From Sulfurimonas sp. (GTDB lineage: Bacteria > Campylobacterota > Campylobacteria > Campylobacterales > Sulfurimonadaceae): a stretch of 34,337 nucleotides of DNA. Shown here piece by piece: positions 7,446 to 16,639 of the stretch. The first letter of the stretch is position 1; every line of letters begins with the position of its first letter. The notes under the pieces were generated by a model. That model did not search any database and was not told the DNA's origin. It saw nothing but the letters and a program-made list of their open reading frames with translations. The position numbers and the translations under genes are program-made. The stretch spans positions 1 to 34,337 of the forward strand of contig NZ_JADGFC010000012.1 in assembly GCF_016744025.1 (NCBI RefSeq). Reading direction: 5' to 3'.

Positions 7446-9053
7446 ATGGTAAACGTACAAAATTTAATTATGCGCTTTGGAAATAGAGTTCTATTTCAAG
7501 ACATTAACCTCAAGCTAGACCGTCACAAACGATATGGTCTTATTGGTGCTAATGGCGCCGGAAAAACAACTTTTTTGAAAATCCTATGTGGTCAAATTGA
7601 TGAATTCGAAGGTGATATCGTTATCCCTAAAGCAAATAAAGTTGGTGTTTTAGGACAGAATCAATTTGCTTTTGAAGATTACACAATTCTAGATGCTGTT
7701 CTTTTTGGTAACAAAAGACTATACGATGCAATCAAAGAAAAAGAGTTGCTTTATACAACTGGAGACTTCGAAGATGATGCAGTTAACAATCGTCTTGCAG
7801 AATTAGAAGTAATCTCAGTTGAAGAAGATCCAACTTACGAGTATGATGTAAATATCGCTAAAATACTTGAGAATGTAGGAATTGAAGCTGATTTACACCA
7901 AAACCTTATGAGTACACTAGATAGTGCTGATAAATTCAAAGTTTTACTTGCACAAGTTTTATACCCAAAACCAGATGTACTATTTCTTGATGAGCCTACA
8001 AACAACCTTGACATCGAGACAATTAGTTGGTTAGAAAATGAGCTTAAGCGCCATGAAGGAACTATGGTAGTTATCTCTCACGATAGACACTTCCTTAATG
8101 CTGTTGTTACAAATATCCTTGATGTTGATTATCAAAAAATCCGTGAATTTACTGGTAACTTTGATGATTGGTATATTGCTGCAAATGTAATAGCAAAACA
8201 GATGGAACTTAACAATGCTAAAAAAGAGAAAGAAAAAGATGAACTAGAAGCTTTCGTTCGTAGATTTAGCGCAAATGCTTCTAAAGCTAAACAAGCAACT
8301 TCAAGACAAAAAAAACTTGATAAGCTAGTTATAGAAGATATAAAACCATCTTCAAGAAGAGATCCAAGTATTGTTTTTAAAGCAAAAAGAACTATGGGTG
8401 ATGAAGCATTAACTCTCGTAAATGTAAATCATACTTATCCTGATGGTAATGAAGTTCTAAAAGATGTAAGTCTTAAATTTGAGCCAGGTGAAAAAGTTGC
8501 ACTTATCGGACCAAATGGTGCAGGTAAATCAACTCTTGTTAAAATTTTAATGGAAGAGATGAAAGCAAGTTCAGGAGAAATCAACTGGGGTGCTACAATT
8601 GAAAATTCTTACTTCCCTCAAGATACAGCTGATACAATTAGTGGTGATGGTACTCTTTACGATTGGTTAAGAGCTTTTGATCCTAAACGTGATATTGCAG
8701 AAATCAGAAACTGTCTTGGTCGTATGCTATTTAATGGTGAGCAACAAGAAAAATCTGTAGTGAGCATCTCTGGTGGTGAAAAACATAGAATGATGCTTTC
8801 TAAAATGATGTTAGAGGGTGGAAACTTTTTAGTTTTAGATGAGCCTTCAAATCACCTTGACCTTGAAGCAATTGTTGCACTAGGTGAAGGACTTTTAGAA
8901 TTTACAGGAAATGTAATATGTGTGTCACATGACCGTGAGCTTTTGGACGCATTTGCTAGTCGTATTATTGAAATACATGCTGATGGTAGTATTACAGATT
9001 TCAAAGGTTCTTACGAGGAGTATGCTCTTGTTAAGGAAAATGCTAAGGCATAA
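7446..9053 (+). CDS. ybiT: ABC-F family ATPase, YbiT type
   Basis: A soluble protein of 535 residues with two ABC ATPase domains and no membrane segment. ABC-F proteins bind the ribosomal E site and adjust translation. NBD1 has Walker A GANGAGKTT and Walker B VLFLDEPTNNLD, but its signature is degenerate (MSTLDSADKFKVLLAQ), as in E. coli YbiT (MSEVAPGWKLRVLLAQ), which is why I prefer YbiT over EttA or Uup. The linker carries the charged coiled-coil arm (KKEKEKDELEAFVRRFSANASKAKQATSRQKKL). NBD2 has GPNGAGKST, SISGGEKHRMMLSKM, FLVLDEPSNHLD and VSHDRELLD. It heads a run with three small genes; a hairpin follows its stop. Confidence 0.9.
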   Translation: MVNVQNLIMRFGNRVLFQDINLKLDRHKRYGLIGANGAGKTTFLKILCGQIDEFEGDIVIPKANKVGVLGQNQFAFEDYTILDAVLFGNKRLYDAIKEKELLYTTGDFEDDAVNNRLAELEVISVEEDPTYEYDVNIAKILENVGIEADLHQNLMSTLDSADKFKVLLAQVLYPKPDVLFLDEPTNNLDIETISWLENELKRHEGTMVVISHDRHFLNAVVTNILDVDYQKIREFTGNFDDWYIAANVIAKQMELNNAKKEKEKDELEAFVRRFSANASKAKQATSRQKKLDKLVIEDIKPSSRRDPSIVFKAKRTMGDEALTLVNVNHTYPDGNEVLKDVSLKFEPGEKVALIGPNGAGKSTLVKILMEEMKASSGEINWGATIENSYFPQDTADTISGDGTLYDWLRAFDPKRDIAEIRNCLGRMLFNGEQQEKSVVSISGGEKHRMMLSKMMLEGGNFLVLDEPSNHLDLEAIVALGEGLLEFTGNVICVSHDRELLDAFASRIIEIHADGSITDFKGSYEEYALVKENAKA

Positions 9054-9065
9054 GCAAATTTACTT

Positions 9066-9081
9066 TTCGCCTTCGGGCGAA
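9066..9081 (+). other. UUCG-tetraloop hairpin after the ybiT-type gene
   Basis: Perfect stem TTCGCC-TTCG-GGCGAA just after the stop at 9051-9053. UUCG tetraloops are very stable. The downstream tract is A-rich (TAAATAAAAATAAAA), not T-rich, so it is a poor plus-strand terminator; it may be a processing or attenuation site, or protect the upstream message 3' end. Confidence 0.5.
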
Positions 9082-9105
9082 TAAATAAAAATAAAAGGAT
9101 GAACA

Positions 9106-9957
9106 ATGCCAAAATATAAAAATTTTCTAGGTCTTGGTATAGCAGGTAACTTTGCTTTGCATCTAGCTCAAGCTGGTGAGTTAGAAGAGTTTAAAGATAT
9201 TATAACTGCAGATGAAGCAGCACCTAAAGGCATGTTCCCTTTTTATTTACCTCGTTCAAGTGATAAAGAAAATCAACTTCCTTTAAACGCTAAAGATATT
9301 TTATCTACCTACCCTCTTTCAAACTCTCGAATCAAACTTCCAAAAGAAGATATAAATATTCAAGCTGAACCTGAAGTTGCTCTTATTTGTAATCTACAAT
9401 ACTCTGATGGAAAACTATCTAAAATAACACCAACTCACTTTGGTGCTTATAATGACTGTTCTATAAGAATTGCTGGAAAGAGTAAAATCAGTGACAAAAA
9501 GAACTGGGGAGAAAATTCTAAAGGAATTAGTGATTCTCTTGTAAAAATAGATAAGTTTGAAGAAGGCGGGGTAATGGATTCATACTCTATTTGTAGTTTT
9601 CTTTCTCGTGATGGTGAACTTCATGCTTATGGAGAAGATGTAGAACTTAATGGTTACAGTTACTTTTATGACAAACTTCTTGTGTGGATGACAAATCAAA
9701 TCAATGTCCAAGAAAACTTTGGACCACTAGAACCTCTAAGCGAATACCTTCAAGCATGTGATAATCCTAAAGAAGCAATTATAAGTATTGGTGCTACTAG
9801 ATATACGGAGTATGGAGAAAGCACATTTTTGAAAAATGACGATGAGATAATTATCGCACTTTATAATAGAAATGATTTTTCAAAAGAAGAAGTTACTCAA
9901 AATATTAAAAATAACGCATATGATAAGATGTGCGTATTGGCTCAAAAAGTAGTTTAA
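9106..9957 (+). CDS. DUF5718-like protein of unknown function
   Basis: A 283-residue soluble protein that I tentatively place in the DUF5718 family, known mainly from this bacterial class. Its central part (EPEVALICNLQY, THFGAYNDCSIRI, KNWGENSKGIS) is reminiscent of the fumarylacetoacetate hydrolase fold, where similar positions bind a metal and the ketoacid, but the match is by eye and the enzyme activity is unproven. No signal peptide or membrane segment. A good AAAGGATG purine stretch precedes the ATG. It lies one base upstream of a DUF1653 gene and is probably co-transcribed with it and with the SUI1-like gene. Confidence 0.65.
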   Translation: MPKYKNFLGLGIAGNFALHLAQAGELEEFKDIITADEAAPKGMFPFYLPRSSDKENQLPLNAKDILSTYPLSNSRIKLPKEDINIQAEPEVALICNLQYSDGKLSKITPTHFGAYNDCSIRIAGKSKISDKKNWGENSKGISDSLVKIDKFEEGGVMDSYSICSFLSRDGELHAYGEDVELNGYSYFYDKLLVWMTNQINVQENFGPLEPLSEYLQACDNPKEAIISIGATRYTEYGESTFLKNDDEIIIALYNRNDFSKEEVTQNIKNNAYDKMCVLAQKVV

Positions 9958-9958
9958 T

Positions 9959-10174
9959 ATGAAAACTGGTATTTACGAACATTATAAGGGTCATCGCTAT
10001 GAAGTCATAGATACAGTTAGACATAGTGAGAGTGAAGAGCTTATGGTTCTTTATAGAGCACTATATGCTGATGAGAGTCTATGGGTAAGACCATATACAA
10101 TGTTTTTTGAAAATATTGTAATTGATAACAAAGAAATTCCACGCTTTTCATACATTGGAGATTCTAATGTCTAG
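9959..10174 (+). CDS. DUF1653 family protein
   Basis: A 71-residue protein matching the DUF1653 pattern almost end to end: GIYEHYKGHRYEVIDTVRHS, EELMVLYRALY, LWVRPYTMFFE and PRFSYIG. The family is a small beta-barrel of unknown function, often encoded near metabolic or RNA-related genes. The start ATG is one base after the stop of the upstream gene, and the 3' end overlaps the next gene by eight bases, so it is translated as part of an operon. Confidence 0.88.
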   Translation: MKTGIYEHYKGHRYEVIDTVRHSESEELMVLYRALYADESLWVRPYTMFFENIVIDNKEIPRFSYIGDSNV

Positions 10175-10511
10175 AGGAAAAAAACTAGATATTTTCATTG
10201 GTGCAGATATTGACGATGGATGGGCACAAGTTCAAACTCCTCGTAAATCTAAGGTATCAAATGAAATACTAGAACCTTCTAAACACTTTTTAGTATTTAA
10301 AAAAGAAAAAAGACGAGGGAAAACTGTAACTCTTGTTGGTGAATTTCAACTTCCAAAAGAAGATACTACTGCTACACTTAAACTCTTAAAAAAGAAACTG
10401 GGTTGTGGTGGAGCTTATAAAGATAATTGGATGGAATTTCAAGGCGAACTAAAAGTTAAACTAAGAGAACTATTAGTAAATGAAGGCTTTAGGTTTAAAC
10501 ACGGTCACTAA
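10167..10511 (+). CDS. yciH: SUI1/eIF1-like translation factor, YciH family
   Basis: A 114-residue protein of the bacterial YciH (SUI1) family. The SUI1 core is clear in the second half: EKRRGKTVTLVGEFQLP, TTATLKLLKKKLGCGGAYKD and MEFQGELKVKLRELL, ending GFRFKHGH. eIF1 checks start-codon choice; YciH has been linked to discrimination against aberrant initiation in bacteria. The frame is open upstream to 10122, but MSRGKKLDIFIG from the ATG at 10167 is preferred because GGAG (10157-10160) sits seven bases before it. It overlaps the DUF1653 gene by eight bases and its stop overlaps the stop of the convergent diguanylate cyclase. Confidence 0.88.
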   Translation: MSRGKKLDIFIGADIDDGWAQVQTPRKSKVSNEILEPSKHFLVFKKEKRRGKTVTLVGEFQLPKEDTTATLKLLKKKLGCGGAYKDNWMEFQGELKVKLRELLVNEGFRFKHGH

Positions 10512-11767
10512 GCACCTATCTGCTCAGAGCTCTCTAGGACCGTTGCTTCACTTACATTGGTTGTAATGATATAACCATCTCTGCCACTCTCTTTAGCTTT
10601 GTATAGCATCTCATCAGCACGACTTATTAATATATCTTCATTAAGAGCCTCATCAGCTACGCAGCATACTACCCCGATTGATATAGTAAGAAATTCATTG
10701 ACCTTACTTGTCTCATGTTTTATCTCTCTTAATCTAATTGAGTCACATATCTCACGTGCTAATCTAGCGCTATTTGACTCATCAGTATCGATAAGTAAAA
10801 CACCAAACTCTTCTCCACCTAATCTAAATACATAATCACTAGGTCTTTTTAAAGAATCTTTTAATACCTTAGCTACACTCTTAAGTGCGAAGTCTCCTTC
10901 TATATGTCCATAAGTATCGTTATACTGTTTGAAAAAGTCTATATCTAACATCATAAAGGTTATATATGATTTTGTTCTTTTAGCACGTTTTAATTCTCTG
11001 TCGTATACAAAGTTAAAATACCTTCTATTATGAAGAGATGTTAAAACATCTGTATATGAAACATTTTCAAGCTTTTTATTTGCTCTTCTTAATTTTTTAG
11101 TTGTAATTTCTAATTTTGTATGATCATTTTGAATACTCTTAAAAACATAATATGAAATAATCAATACACCTAAAATGATTATAGATAAAATAATTCCAAC
11201 ATTTTGAATAAGCTTTTCATATAGGGAGAGAAAGCTTTTCCTCTCATATTTAGCAACTTCAACTTCATAGTTAATTAATTTTTTTACTGTTGAGTGAATA
11301 TGTTCTACTCGTTTTTCAAAGTTTTCCATAGAAATATTTTCTATTGTTTCTCCGGAGAGAACGCCATTGAGTATTTTTTTAAAGTATTCATTTGTTGCTT
11401 TTATCTCTAAAGCAGTATATTGAACATACTGAAGTTCTTCATCTCTTTTAAAATGAGACTCATAATTTCGCCATTGCATCTCTATTTTTAAAAGAGCATT
11501 TTCTATCTCAGATGTTGTTTGAGATGAGCTAATTTCAGTGTTTCTTGCTTTATATATTGTATTAGCGATTGAGCCATGATATATTTGAAGGATTTCATTT
11601 AATTCAGTTACTGGAACTAGTGAACCGAAGTATAGGGAGTCTAGATTTTTTTTCATGGAATTAATATTTAAATAACCCATTATTCCAATAATAACAAGGC
11701 CCATAGTAATAAGCATAAAAAGAAAAAACAGTTTACTTCTTAACTTTAGTGCTTCAATAAACTTCAT
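10508..11767 (-). CDS. Membrane-bound diguanylate cyclase (GGDEF)
   Basis: A 419-residue inner-membrane protein that probably makes c-di-GMP. TM1 is at about residues 12-34, then a roughly 150-residue periplasmic helical domain of the four-helix-bundle MCP type (ligand sensor), TM2 at about 189-210, a short coiled coil, and the GGDEF domain (about 237-405). The active site reads RLGGEEFGVLL, an active GGEEF form. An RPSD motif exactly five residues before it is the inhibitory I-site (RxxD), so product feedback is expected. DVLTSLHNRRYFN and SRADEMLYKAKESGRDGY are typical flanks. RBS TGGAGGA precedes the ATG. Divergent from the Crp/Fnr gene; convergent, with a four-base stop overlap, with yciH. 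Confidence 0.92.
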   Translation of the reverse strand: MKFIEALKLRSKLFFLFMLITMGLVIIGIMGYLNINSMKKNLDSLYFGSLVPVTELNEILQIYHGSIANTIYKARNTEISSSQTTSEIENALLKIEMQWRNYESHFKRDEELQYVQYTALEIKATNEYFKKILNGVLSGETIENISMENFEKRVEHIHSTVKKLINYEVEVAKYERKSFLSLYEKLIQNVGIILSIIILGVLIISYYVFKSIQNDHTKLEITTKKLRRANKKLENVSYTDVLTSLHNRRYFNFVYDRELKRAKRTKSYITFMMLDIDFFKQYNDTYGHIEGDFALKSVAKVLKDSLKRPSDYVFRLGGEEFGVLLIDTDESNSARLAREICDSIRLREIKHETSKVNEFLTISIGVVCCVADEALNEDILISRADEMLYKAKESGRDGYIITTNVSEATVLESSEQIGA

Positions 11768-11887
11768 ATATCCTCCAACTTATAGATTCTTTAAGTCAAT
11801 AAGCAAATTTTATGCCATTTATTTATGATAAAATACAATCAAGAATTAAAAAACAGGTATTTTAATAATGGTAATTAAAGAGTTTAT

Positions 11888-12559
11888 ATGAAAGATGAGA
11901 AACTAGAATCTATAAAAAAATTAAATTTTTTTAAGTCTTTAGATAGTGAACAACTTCAAGAAATAAAAAGTATTTCTAATATAGTTGAGTATCCTAAAGG
12001 ATCTATACTATACTATGAAAACGACACTTTTAACAAAATCTTTTTTTTAGTTTCTGGAGTATTAAAAGTCTACAAAATTGATAAATTTGAAAATGAAATT
12101 TTCCTATACCACATTCACAAAAACTCTCTTATCTCTGAATTAACAAGCTTAGACAATGACTCTATCTACTGTTACTCAAATTCAGAGTTTATGGAAGACA
12201 GTATAATTATTGAAGTAAATTTTACAAAATTTAAAGAAAAATTTCTAGCTAACAATATACTTAATAATGAATTTATAAATGAAATTCTATTAAAAACTCA
12301 TCAACTACACTGTGTTGTAAATAGAGAACTTGTTTTTGATGCCACTGCCAAAGTTGCATTTATGATAAGTGAAGATTTAGAAATGTTTAACTCTTTAAAA
12401 AGACAAGAAGTCTCTTTTATGCTACATATTCAACCTGAAACACTTTCGAGAGTTTTGAAAAAATTAAAAAGAAGTGAAATCATAGAGGTAGAAAACTCTA
12501 ATATTTCTATTTTAGATTATGAAAAATTAAATAATATATTTAGAGGTGAACAATTATGA
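11888..12559 (+). CDS. Crp/Fnr-family transcriptional regulator, possible nap regulator
   Basis: A 223-residue regulator with an N-terminal cyclic-nucleotide-binding-type beta-roll (about residues 12-120: FFKSLDSEQLQEIKSIS, YPKGSILYYEND, FFLVSGVLKVYKI), a dimer helix, and a C-terminal winged helix with recognition region HIQPETLSRVLKKLKRSEII (about 177-196). It has only two cysteines, so it cannot hold the four-Cys [4Fe-4S] cluster of FNR; it looks more like the NnrR/DNR/NssR type, which senses NO-related signals. The cAMP-binding arginine-serine motif is not evident. Its stop overlaps the start of the P-box sensor gene (ATGA), and a perfect TTGAC-N4-GTCAA box stands before napA, so control of nap is a reasonable inference. 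Confidence 0.85.
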   Translation: MKDEKLESIKKLNFFKSLDSEQLQEIKSISNIVEYPKGSILYYENDTFNKIFFLVSGVLKVYKIDKFENEIFLYHIHKNSLISELTSLDNDSIYCYSNSEFMEDSIIIEVNFTKFKEKFLANNILNNEFINEILLKTHQLHCVVNRELVFDATAKVAFMISEDLEMFNSLKRQEVSFMLHIQPETLSRVLKKLKRSEIIEVENSNISILDYEKLNNIFRGEQL

Positions 12560-13566
12560 AAAAAGCAACTAGTATAAGTACAAAAATCAAAGTATTAGGT
12601 GCTCTTCTTATTGTATTAATGCTTAGTGTAATAGCTACCACAATATATTTAAACCAACAAAATGAAAAAGATGCCCTGATAATTAACATTGCAGGAAAGC
12701 AGAGGATGCTTACACAAAAAATGTCAAAGAATGTTTTTTATATACACTATAGCTCTAACAAAGATTTTTATGAACTAAATTCTGCTATCGATGAATTTAT
12801 AAAAGGTCTCAATACTTTAAGACATGGTGATTCAGATAAAAATATCTCTCCAGTTCCTACATATAAGATATCATTACAACAGATAGAAATAAATAAGCTT
12901 TGGGAACATTTTTATGAAAATATACAGAACTTCAAACTATATACTACTTCAGATTTAAATAGAAAAGTTGAACTTGAAGAAATTATTACTTCTATATATA
13001 TGGACAACACTATCCTTTTAGATAATGTAGATAAATTAGTAACCATGTATACTGATTATAGTGAAGACAAAACTAACTTTATCAAAACATTTCAGTACAC
13101 CGCTGGAATTATATTAATTATATTATTTTTGTACTCTCTTTTACAGTTACGTTCTATTGAGTCTCATGTTGATGCCTTTATGCAATACTCAAGAATGCTT
13201 ATAAATAATGAAGATATCTCAAATCTAAAACCACTACAACTAGAAGATGCAAGTGAGACTGAAATTGTTGAAGTAAGTGATACTATTAACTGTTTTATAC
13301 AAAAAGTTAATACTGCTATGGATTATTCTAATGGTGCATTACTTCAGTCTGAAAAAGCTGCTTCTAAATTAGAAGAGCTTACAGATGAGTTTGATTCTAT
13401 CATTGATGAATTAAAAGACAAGTCTTTAGTTCATAAACATCTTAATAATAGTGAAGATATAGTTATAGAATCAACGGAAGAACTCATGAACTCCACAAAA
13501 AAGCTATCTAACTTGAAGCGAGAGTTAGAAAAACTAACAAAAAGTTGCCAAGAAGCTAGAATATAA
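12556..13566 (+). CDS. PilJ/NarX-type P-box membrane sensor lacking an output domain
   Basis: A 336-residue inner-membrane protein. TM1 (about 12-32) is followed by a periplasmic domain whose first helix carries IINIAGKQRMLTQKMSK (about 42-58), the P-box of nitrate sensors NarX and NarQ and of the PilJ N-terminal domain; the conserved Arg50 matches the nitrate-contacting arginine position of NarQ. TM2 is at about 182-198. The remaining 138 residues are cytoplasmic helices, including a coiled coil, without histidine kinase, MA, GGDEF or other known output. It is coupled by a four-base overlap to the Crp/Fnr gene and lies just before napA, so it may report nitrate to that regulator or to another partner. 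The function is inferred, not shown. Confidence 0.8.
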   Translation: MKKATSISTKIKVLGALLIVLMLSVIATTIYLNQQNEKDALIINIAGKQRMLTQKMSKNVFYIHYSSNKDFYELNSAIDEFIKGLNTLRHGDSDKNISPVPTYKISLQQIEINKLWEHFYENIQNFKLYTTSDLNRKVELEEIITSIYMDNTILLDNVDKLVTMYTDYSEDKTNFIKTFQYTAGIILIILFLYSLLQLRSIESHVDAFMQYSRMLINNEDISNLKPLQLEDASETEIVEVSDTINCFIQKVNTAMDYSNGALLQSEKAASKLEELTDEFDSIIDELKDKSLVHKHLNNSEDIVIESTEELMNSTKKLSNLKRELEKLTKSCQEARI

Positions 13567-13578
13567 TCTATATTCTAG
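13556..13578 (+). terminator. Hairpin over the stop of the P-box sensor gene
   Basis: Perfect 10-bp stem CTAGAATATA (13556-13565), loop ATC, TATATTCTAG (13569-13578), containing the stop codon. No T run follows directly, so it may be a weak terminator or a 3' end stabiliser separating this pair from the nap operon. Confidence 0.4.
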
Positions 13579-13639
13579 GTGCTACTTATCTTCACTCTTT
13601 TCATAAATAAAACAATTCTTAATAAAAAAATCTAACTTT

Positions 13640-13653
13640 TTGACATAAGTCAA
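13640..13653. promoter_or_regulatory. Crp/Fnr-type box upstream of napA
   Basis: A perfect palindrome TTGAC-ATAA-GTCAA, with the symmetry running one base further on each side. This is the classic half-site spacing of the Crp/Fnr superfamily, and the TTGAC/GTCAA form is typical of the NNR/FixK side. Its centre (13646.5) lies 41.5 bases before a start site predicted from the TAGTAT element, the usual class II activator position. The likely ligand is the regulator encoded at 11888-12559. Confidence 0.75.
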
Positions 13654-13676
13654 AGATTTTTTTGCCATCAAAGTGG

Positions 13677-13682
13677 TAGTAT
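13677..13682 (+). promoter_or_regulatory. Putative nap operon -10 element
   Basis: TAGTAT placed 30-36 bases downstream of the centre of the Crp/Fnr box, giving a predicted start near 13688 and a leader of about 85 bases before napA. The match and spacing support an activated promoter; no independent evidence. Confidence 0.5.
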
Positions 13683-13773
13683 CAAATCGTTAATGGACAC
13701 CTTAACAAAAAATTGAAATAAAGTAATTTTTTGAATTCACTTCGTTTCTAAAAATTATCTAACAGGAGAATAT

Positions 13774-16617
13774 ATGTCACTTTCAAGAAGAGAATTTCTT
13801 AAAAGTTCAGCGGCAGCATCTGCAGCAGCAGCAATTGGTATGAGTGTACCAGCAGAGCTAGAAGCAGCGGCGAACAAAGCTGAAGGCGGCTGGAGATGGG
13901 ACAAGGCAGCTTGTCGTTTCTGTGGTACTGGTTGTGGTATCATGATGGCTACTAAGAATGGTAAAATTGTTGCTGTTAAAGGGGACCCTGCGGCTCCAGT
14001 TAATAGAGGACTAAACTGTATTAAAGGTTACTTTAATGCTAAGATTATGTATGGTGCGGATAGACTTACTCAACCACTACTAAGAATGGACGCTAACGGT
14101 AAATTTGACAAAAAAGGTAAATTTGCTCCAGTTTCTTGGAAAGTAGCATTTGATGTTATGGAAGAGAAAGCTAAAGCAGCTTTTAATGAAAAAGGTCCTG
14201 AGGGAGTAGCAGTATTCGCTTCTGGTCAGTACACTGTTATGGAAGGTTATGCAGCTCAGAAGATGATGAAAGGTGGATTCCGTTCAAACGCAATCGATCC
14301 TAATGCTCGTCACTGTATGGCATCTGCTGTTGTTGGTTTTTATCAAACATTTGGTATTGATGAGCCTTCAGGTTGTTATGATGATATCGAACTTACTGAT
14401 ACAATCGTATCTTGGGGTTCAAATATGGCAGAAATGCACCCGATCCTATGGTCTCGTGTAACTGACAGAAAACTTTCAGATCCTGAGAGAGTAAAAGTTA
14501 TCAATATTTCTACTTATACTCATAGAACTTCAGATTTAGCTGATTCAGAGATTATTTTCTCACCAAGTACAGACCTTGCTATGTGGAACTACATTGCTAG
14601 AGAAATCGTATTTAATCACCCAGAATCAATTGATTGGGATTTCGTAAACAAGCACATGGTGTTTGCAGCGGCACATCCAAACATCGGTTATGGTATGAGA
14701 AAAGCTGGTGAAAAGTCAATCAGAGAAGGTAAATATACTGACGCTGAAATGGAGATTATCAAAAAAGAAATGAAAACTATCGTTTCTGAAAAAGAAGCTC
14801 CAGCTCTAGCACCATATGGTTACAAAGCTGGTGATGAAATGATTCACAATAAGCCAGGTCTTAAGCACTGGTTAATAGAATTTGAAGAGTATAAAAAATC
14901 TTTAGCTCCATATACACTAGAGTATACTGCTAAAATTTCTAAAGGTGATCCAGATGAGTCTATTGAAAGTTTCCAAGCGAAACTTCAAAACTTAGCTAAT
15001 TTATACATTGAAAAAGGAAGAAAAGTAGTATCTTTTTGGACTATGGGTATGAATCAACATACACGTGGTACTTGGGTTAATACTCTTGCTTACAATGTTC
15101 ACTTTTTACTAAATAAACAAGCTAAGCCGGGTGATGGTGCGTTCAGTTTAACTGGTCAACCTTCTGCTTGTGGTACTGCTCGTGAAGTTGGTACATTTAC
15201 ACATAGACTTCCAGCTGATATGATGGTTAAAAATCCTAAGCATAGAGCTATTGTTGAGAAAAAATGGCAAGTTCCTGCAGGAACTATCAATGGTCAAATG
15301 GGACAACATATTATGCGTATCCACCGTGACCTTGAAGATGGTCATGTTAAATTTGCATGGATTAATGTTTGTAATCCTTACCAAAATACAGCTTCTGCAT
15401 CTCACTGGTTAAAAGCTGCTAGAGAGATGGATAACTTTATTGTATGTTCTGATGGTTACCCAGGTATTTCTGCTAAAGTTTCAGATCTTATCTTACCAAC
15501 AGCTATGATTTATGAAAAATGGGGTGCTTATGGTAATGCTGAGCGTCGTACTCAACACTGGAGACAACAAGTTCTACCAGTAGGTGATTCAATGTCAGAT
15601 ACATGGCAATGGATTGAGTTCTCTAAGCGTTTTACTATTAAAGATCTTTGGATGAAAGATGTTAAAGTAAAATGGGGCAAGAAAGACATGAAAGCTATCT
15701 CAGCAGCAGCAGTTAAAGCAGCTGGTTATACACCTGAGACTACTATGTTTGAAGTTCTTTTTGCTAATGATAGAGCTAAATCTTATAAAAAAGATATGAA
15801 CGATCCTATTAATACTGGATATGATGACACTGAAAGTAATGGCGATAGCCGTGGTGTTATGGGTTCAGATGGTAAAGAATGGGCAGGTTATGGTTTCCAT
15901 ATCCATAAATACCTTTTTGAAGAGTATGCAGCATTTACACGTGGTCACGGTCATGACCTTGCACCATTTGATGTTTACCATAAAGTTCGTGGTCTTAAGT
16001 GGCCTGTTGTTGACGGTAAAGAAACTCAGTGGAGATTCAATGCGAAATACGATCCTTATGCAGCTAAAGCTACAAAAGAGACTGGTAATTCACATGCATT
16101 CTACGGTGGATTCTTAAAAGTTCGTCCTCAAGGTAACTTGAATGGAATTAAGAAAGATTTAAAACTTAGCTATGCTGATAAACCAGGTAAACATTACCTT
16201 AAAAACAAAGCTAAAATCTTTGCTCGTCCATATATGGATCCTCCAGAAATGCCAGATGCAGAGTACCCTACTTGGTTAAGTACAGGTCGTGTATTAGAAC
16301 ACTGGCACTCTGGAACTATGACTATGCGTGTACCTGAACTATATCGTGCAGTTCCAGAAGCACTATGTTATATGCACCCTAAAGACGCTGAGAAATTCGA
16401 TGTAAAACAAGGTGGTTTATGTTGGGTAGAATCTCGTCGTGGTAAAGTAAAAGCTAGAGTTGAAACTCGTGGTAGAAATAGACCATCTCGTGGTCTTGTT
16501 TTTGTTCCATGGTTCGATGAAAAAGTTTTTATCAATAAAGTATGTTTAGATGCGACTTGTCCATTATCAAAACAAACAGACTTCAAGAAATGTGCTGTAA
16601 AAATTTACAAAGCATAG
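13774..16617 (+). CDS. napA: Periplasmic nitrate reductase catalytic subunit
   Basis: Reduces nitrate to nitrite in the periplasm with a Mo-bis-MGD cofactor and one [4Fe-4S] cluster. Residues 4-10 (SRREFLK) form a twin-arginine signal followed by an unusually Ala-rich h-region ending near ELEAAA. Cluster ligands are C47-x2-C50-x3-C54 and C82 (NCIKGY). The molybdenum ligand is Cys181 in [12 protein letters not shown]. The length of 947 residues matches the long epsilonproteobacterial NapA rather than the 828-residue E. coli form, the extra residues being spread over internal insertions. AGGAG at 13764-13768 fits the ATG. It is first in the nap operon, behind a Crp/Fnr box. Confidence 0.98.
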   Translation: MSLSRREFLKSSAAASAAAAIGMSVPAELEAAANKAEGGWRWDKAACRFCGTGCGIMMATKNGKIVAVKGDPAAPVNRGLNCIKGYFNAKIMYGADRLTQPLLRMDANGKFDKKGKFAPVSWKVAFDVMEEKAKAAFNEKGPEGVAVFASGQYTVMEGYAAQKMMKGGFRSNAIDPNARHCMASAVVGFYQTFGIDEPSGCYDDIELTDTIVSWGSNMAEMHPILWSRVTDRKLSDPERVKVINISTYTHRTSDLADSEIIFSPSTDLAMWNYIAREIVFNHPESIDWDFVNKHMVFAAAHPNIGYGMRKAGEKSIREGKYTDAEMEIIKKEMKTIVSEKEAPALAPYGYKAGDEMIHNKPGLKHWLIEFEEYKKSLAPYTLEYTAKISKGDPDESIESFQAKLQNLANLYIEKGRKVVSFWTMGMNQHTRGTWVNTLAYNVHFLLNKQAKPGDGAFSLTGQPSACGTAREVGTFTHRLPADMMVKNPKHRAIVEKKWQVPAGTINGQMGQHIMRIHRDLEDGHVKFAWINVCNPYQNTASASHWLKAAREMDNFIVCSDGYPGISAKVSDLILPTAMIYEKWGAYGNAERRTQHWRQQVLPVGDSMSDTWQWIEFSKRFTIKDLWMKDVKVKWGKKDMKAISAAAVKAAGYTPETTMFEVLFANDRAKSYKKDMNDPINTGYDDTESNGDSRGVMGSDGKEWAGYGFHIHKYLFEEYAAFTRGHGHDLAPFDVYHKVRGLKWPVVDGKETQWRFNAKYDPYAAKATKETGNSHAFYGGFLKVRPQGNLNGIKKDLKLSYADKPGKHYLKNKAKIFARPYMDPPEMPDAEYPTWLSTGRVLEHWHSGTMTMRVPELYRAVPEALCYMHPKDAEKFDVKQGGLCWVESRRGKVKARVETRGRNRPSRGLVFVPWFDEKVFINKVCLDATCPLSKQTDFKKCAVKIYKA

Positions 16618-16639
16618 TTAGAAAAAGGAAAGATTCGTT

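Noticed and set aside
9066-9081. Rho-independent terminator after ybiT-type gene
   Set aside because: The hairpin is strong, but the following tract on the plus strand is A-rich, so it is listed as a hairpin only.
13755-13943. Minus-strand Ala-rich ORF at the napA start
   Set aside because: It is the mirror of the Ala-rich Tat signal region of napA.
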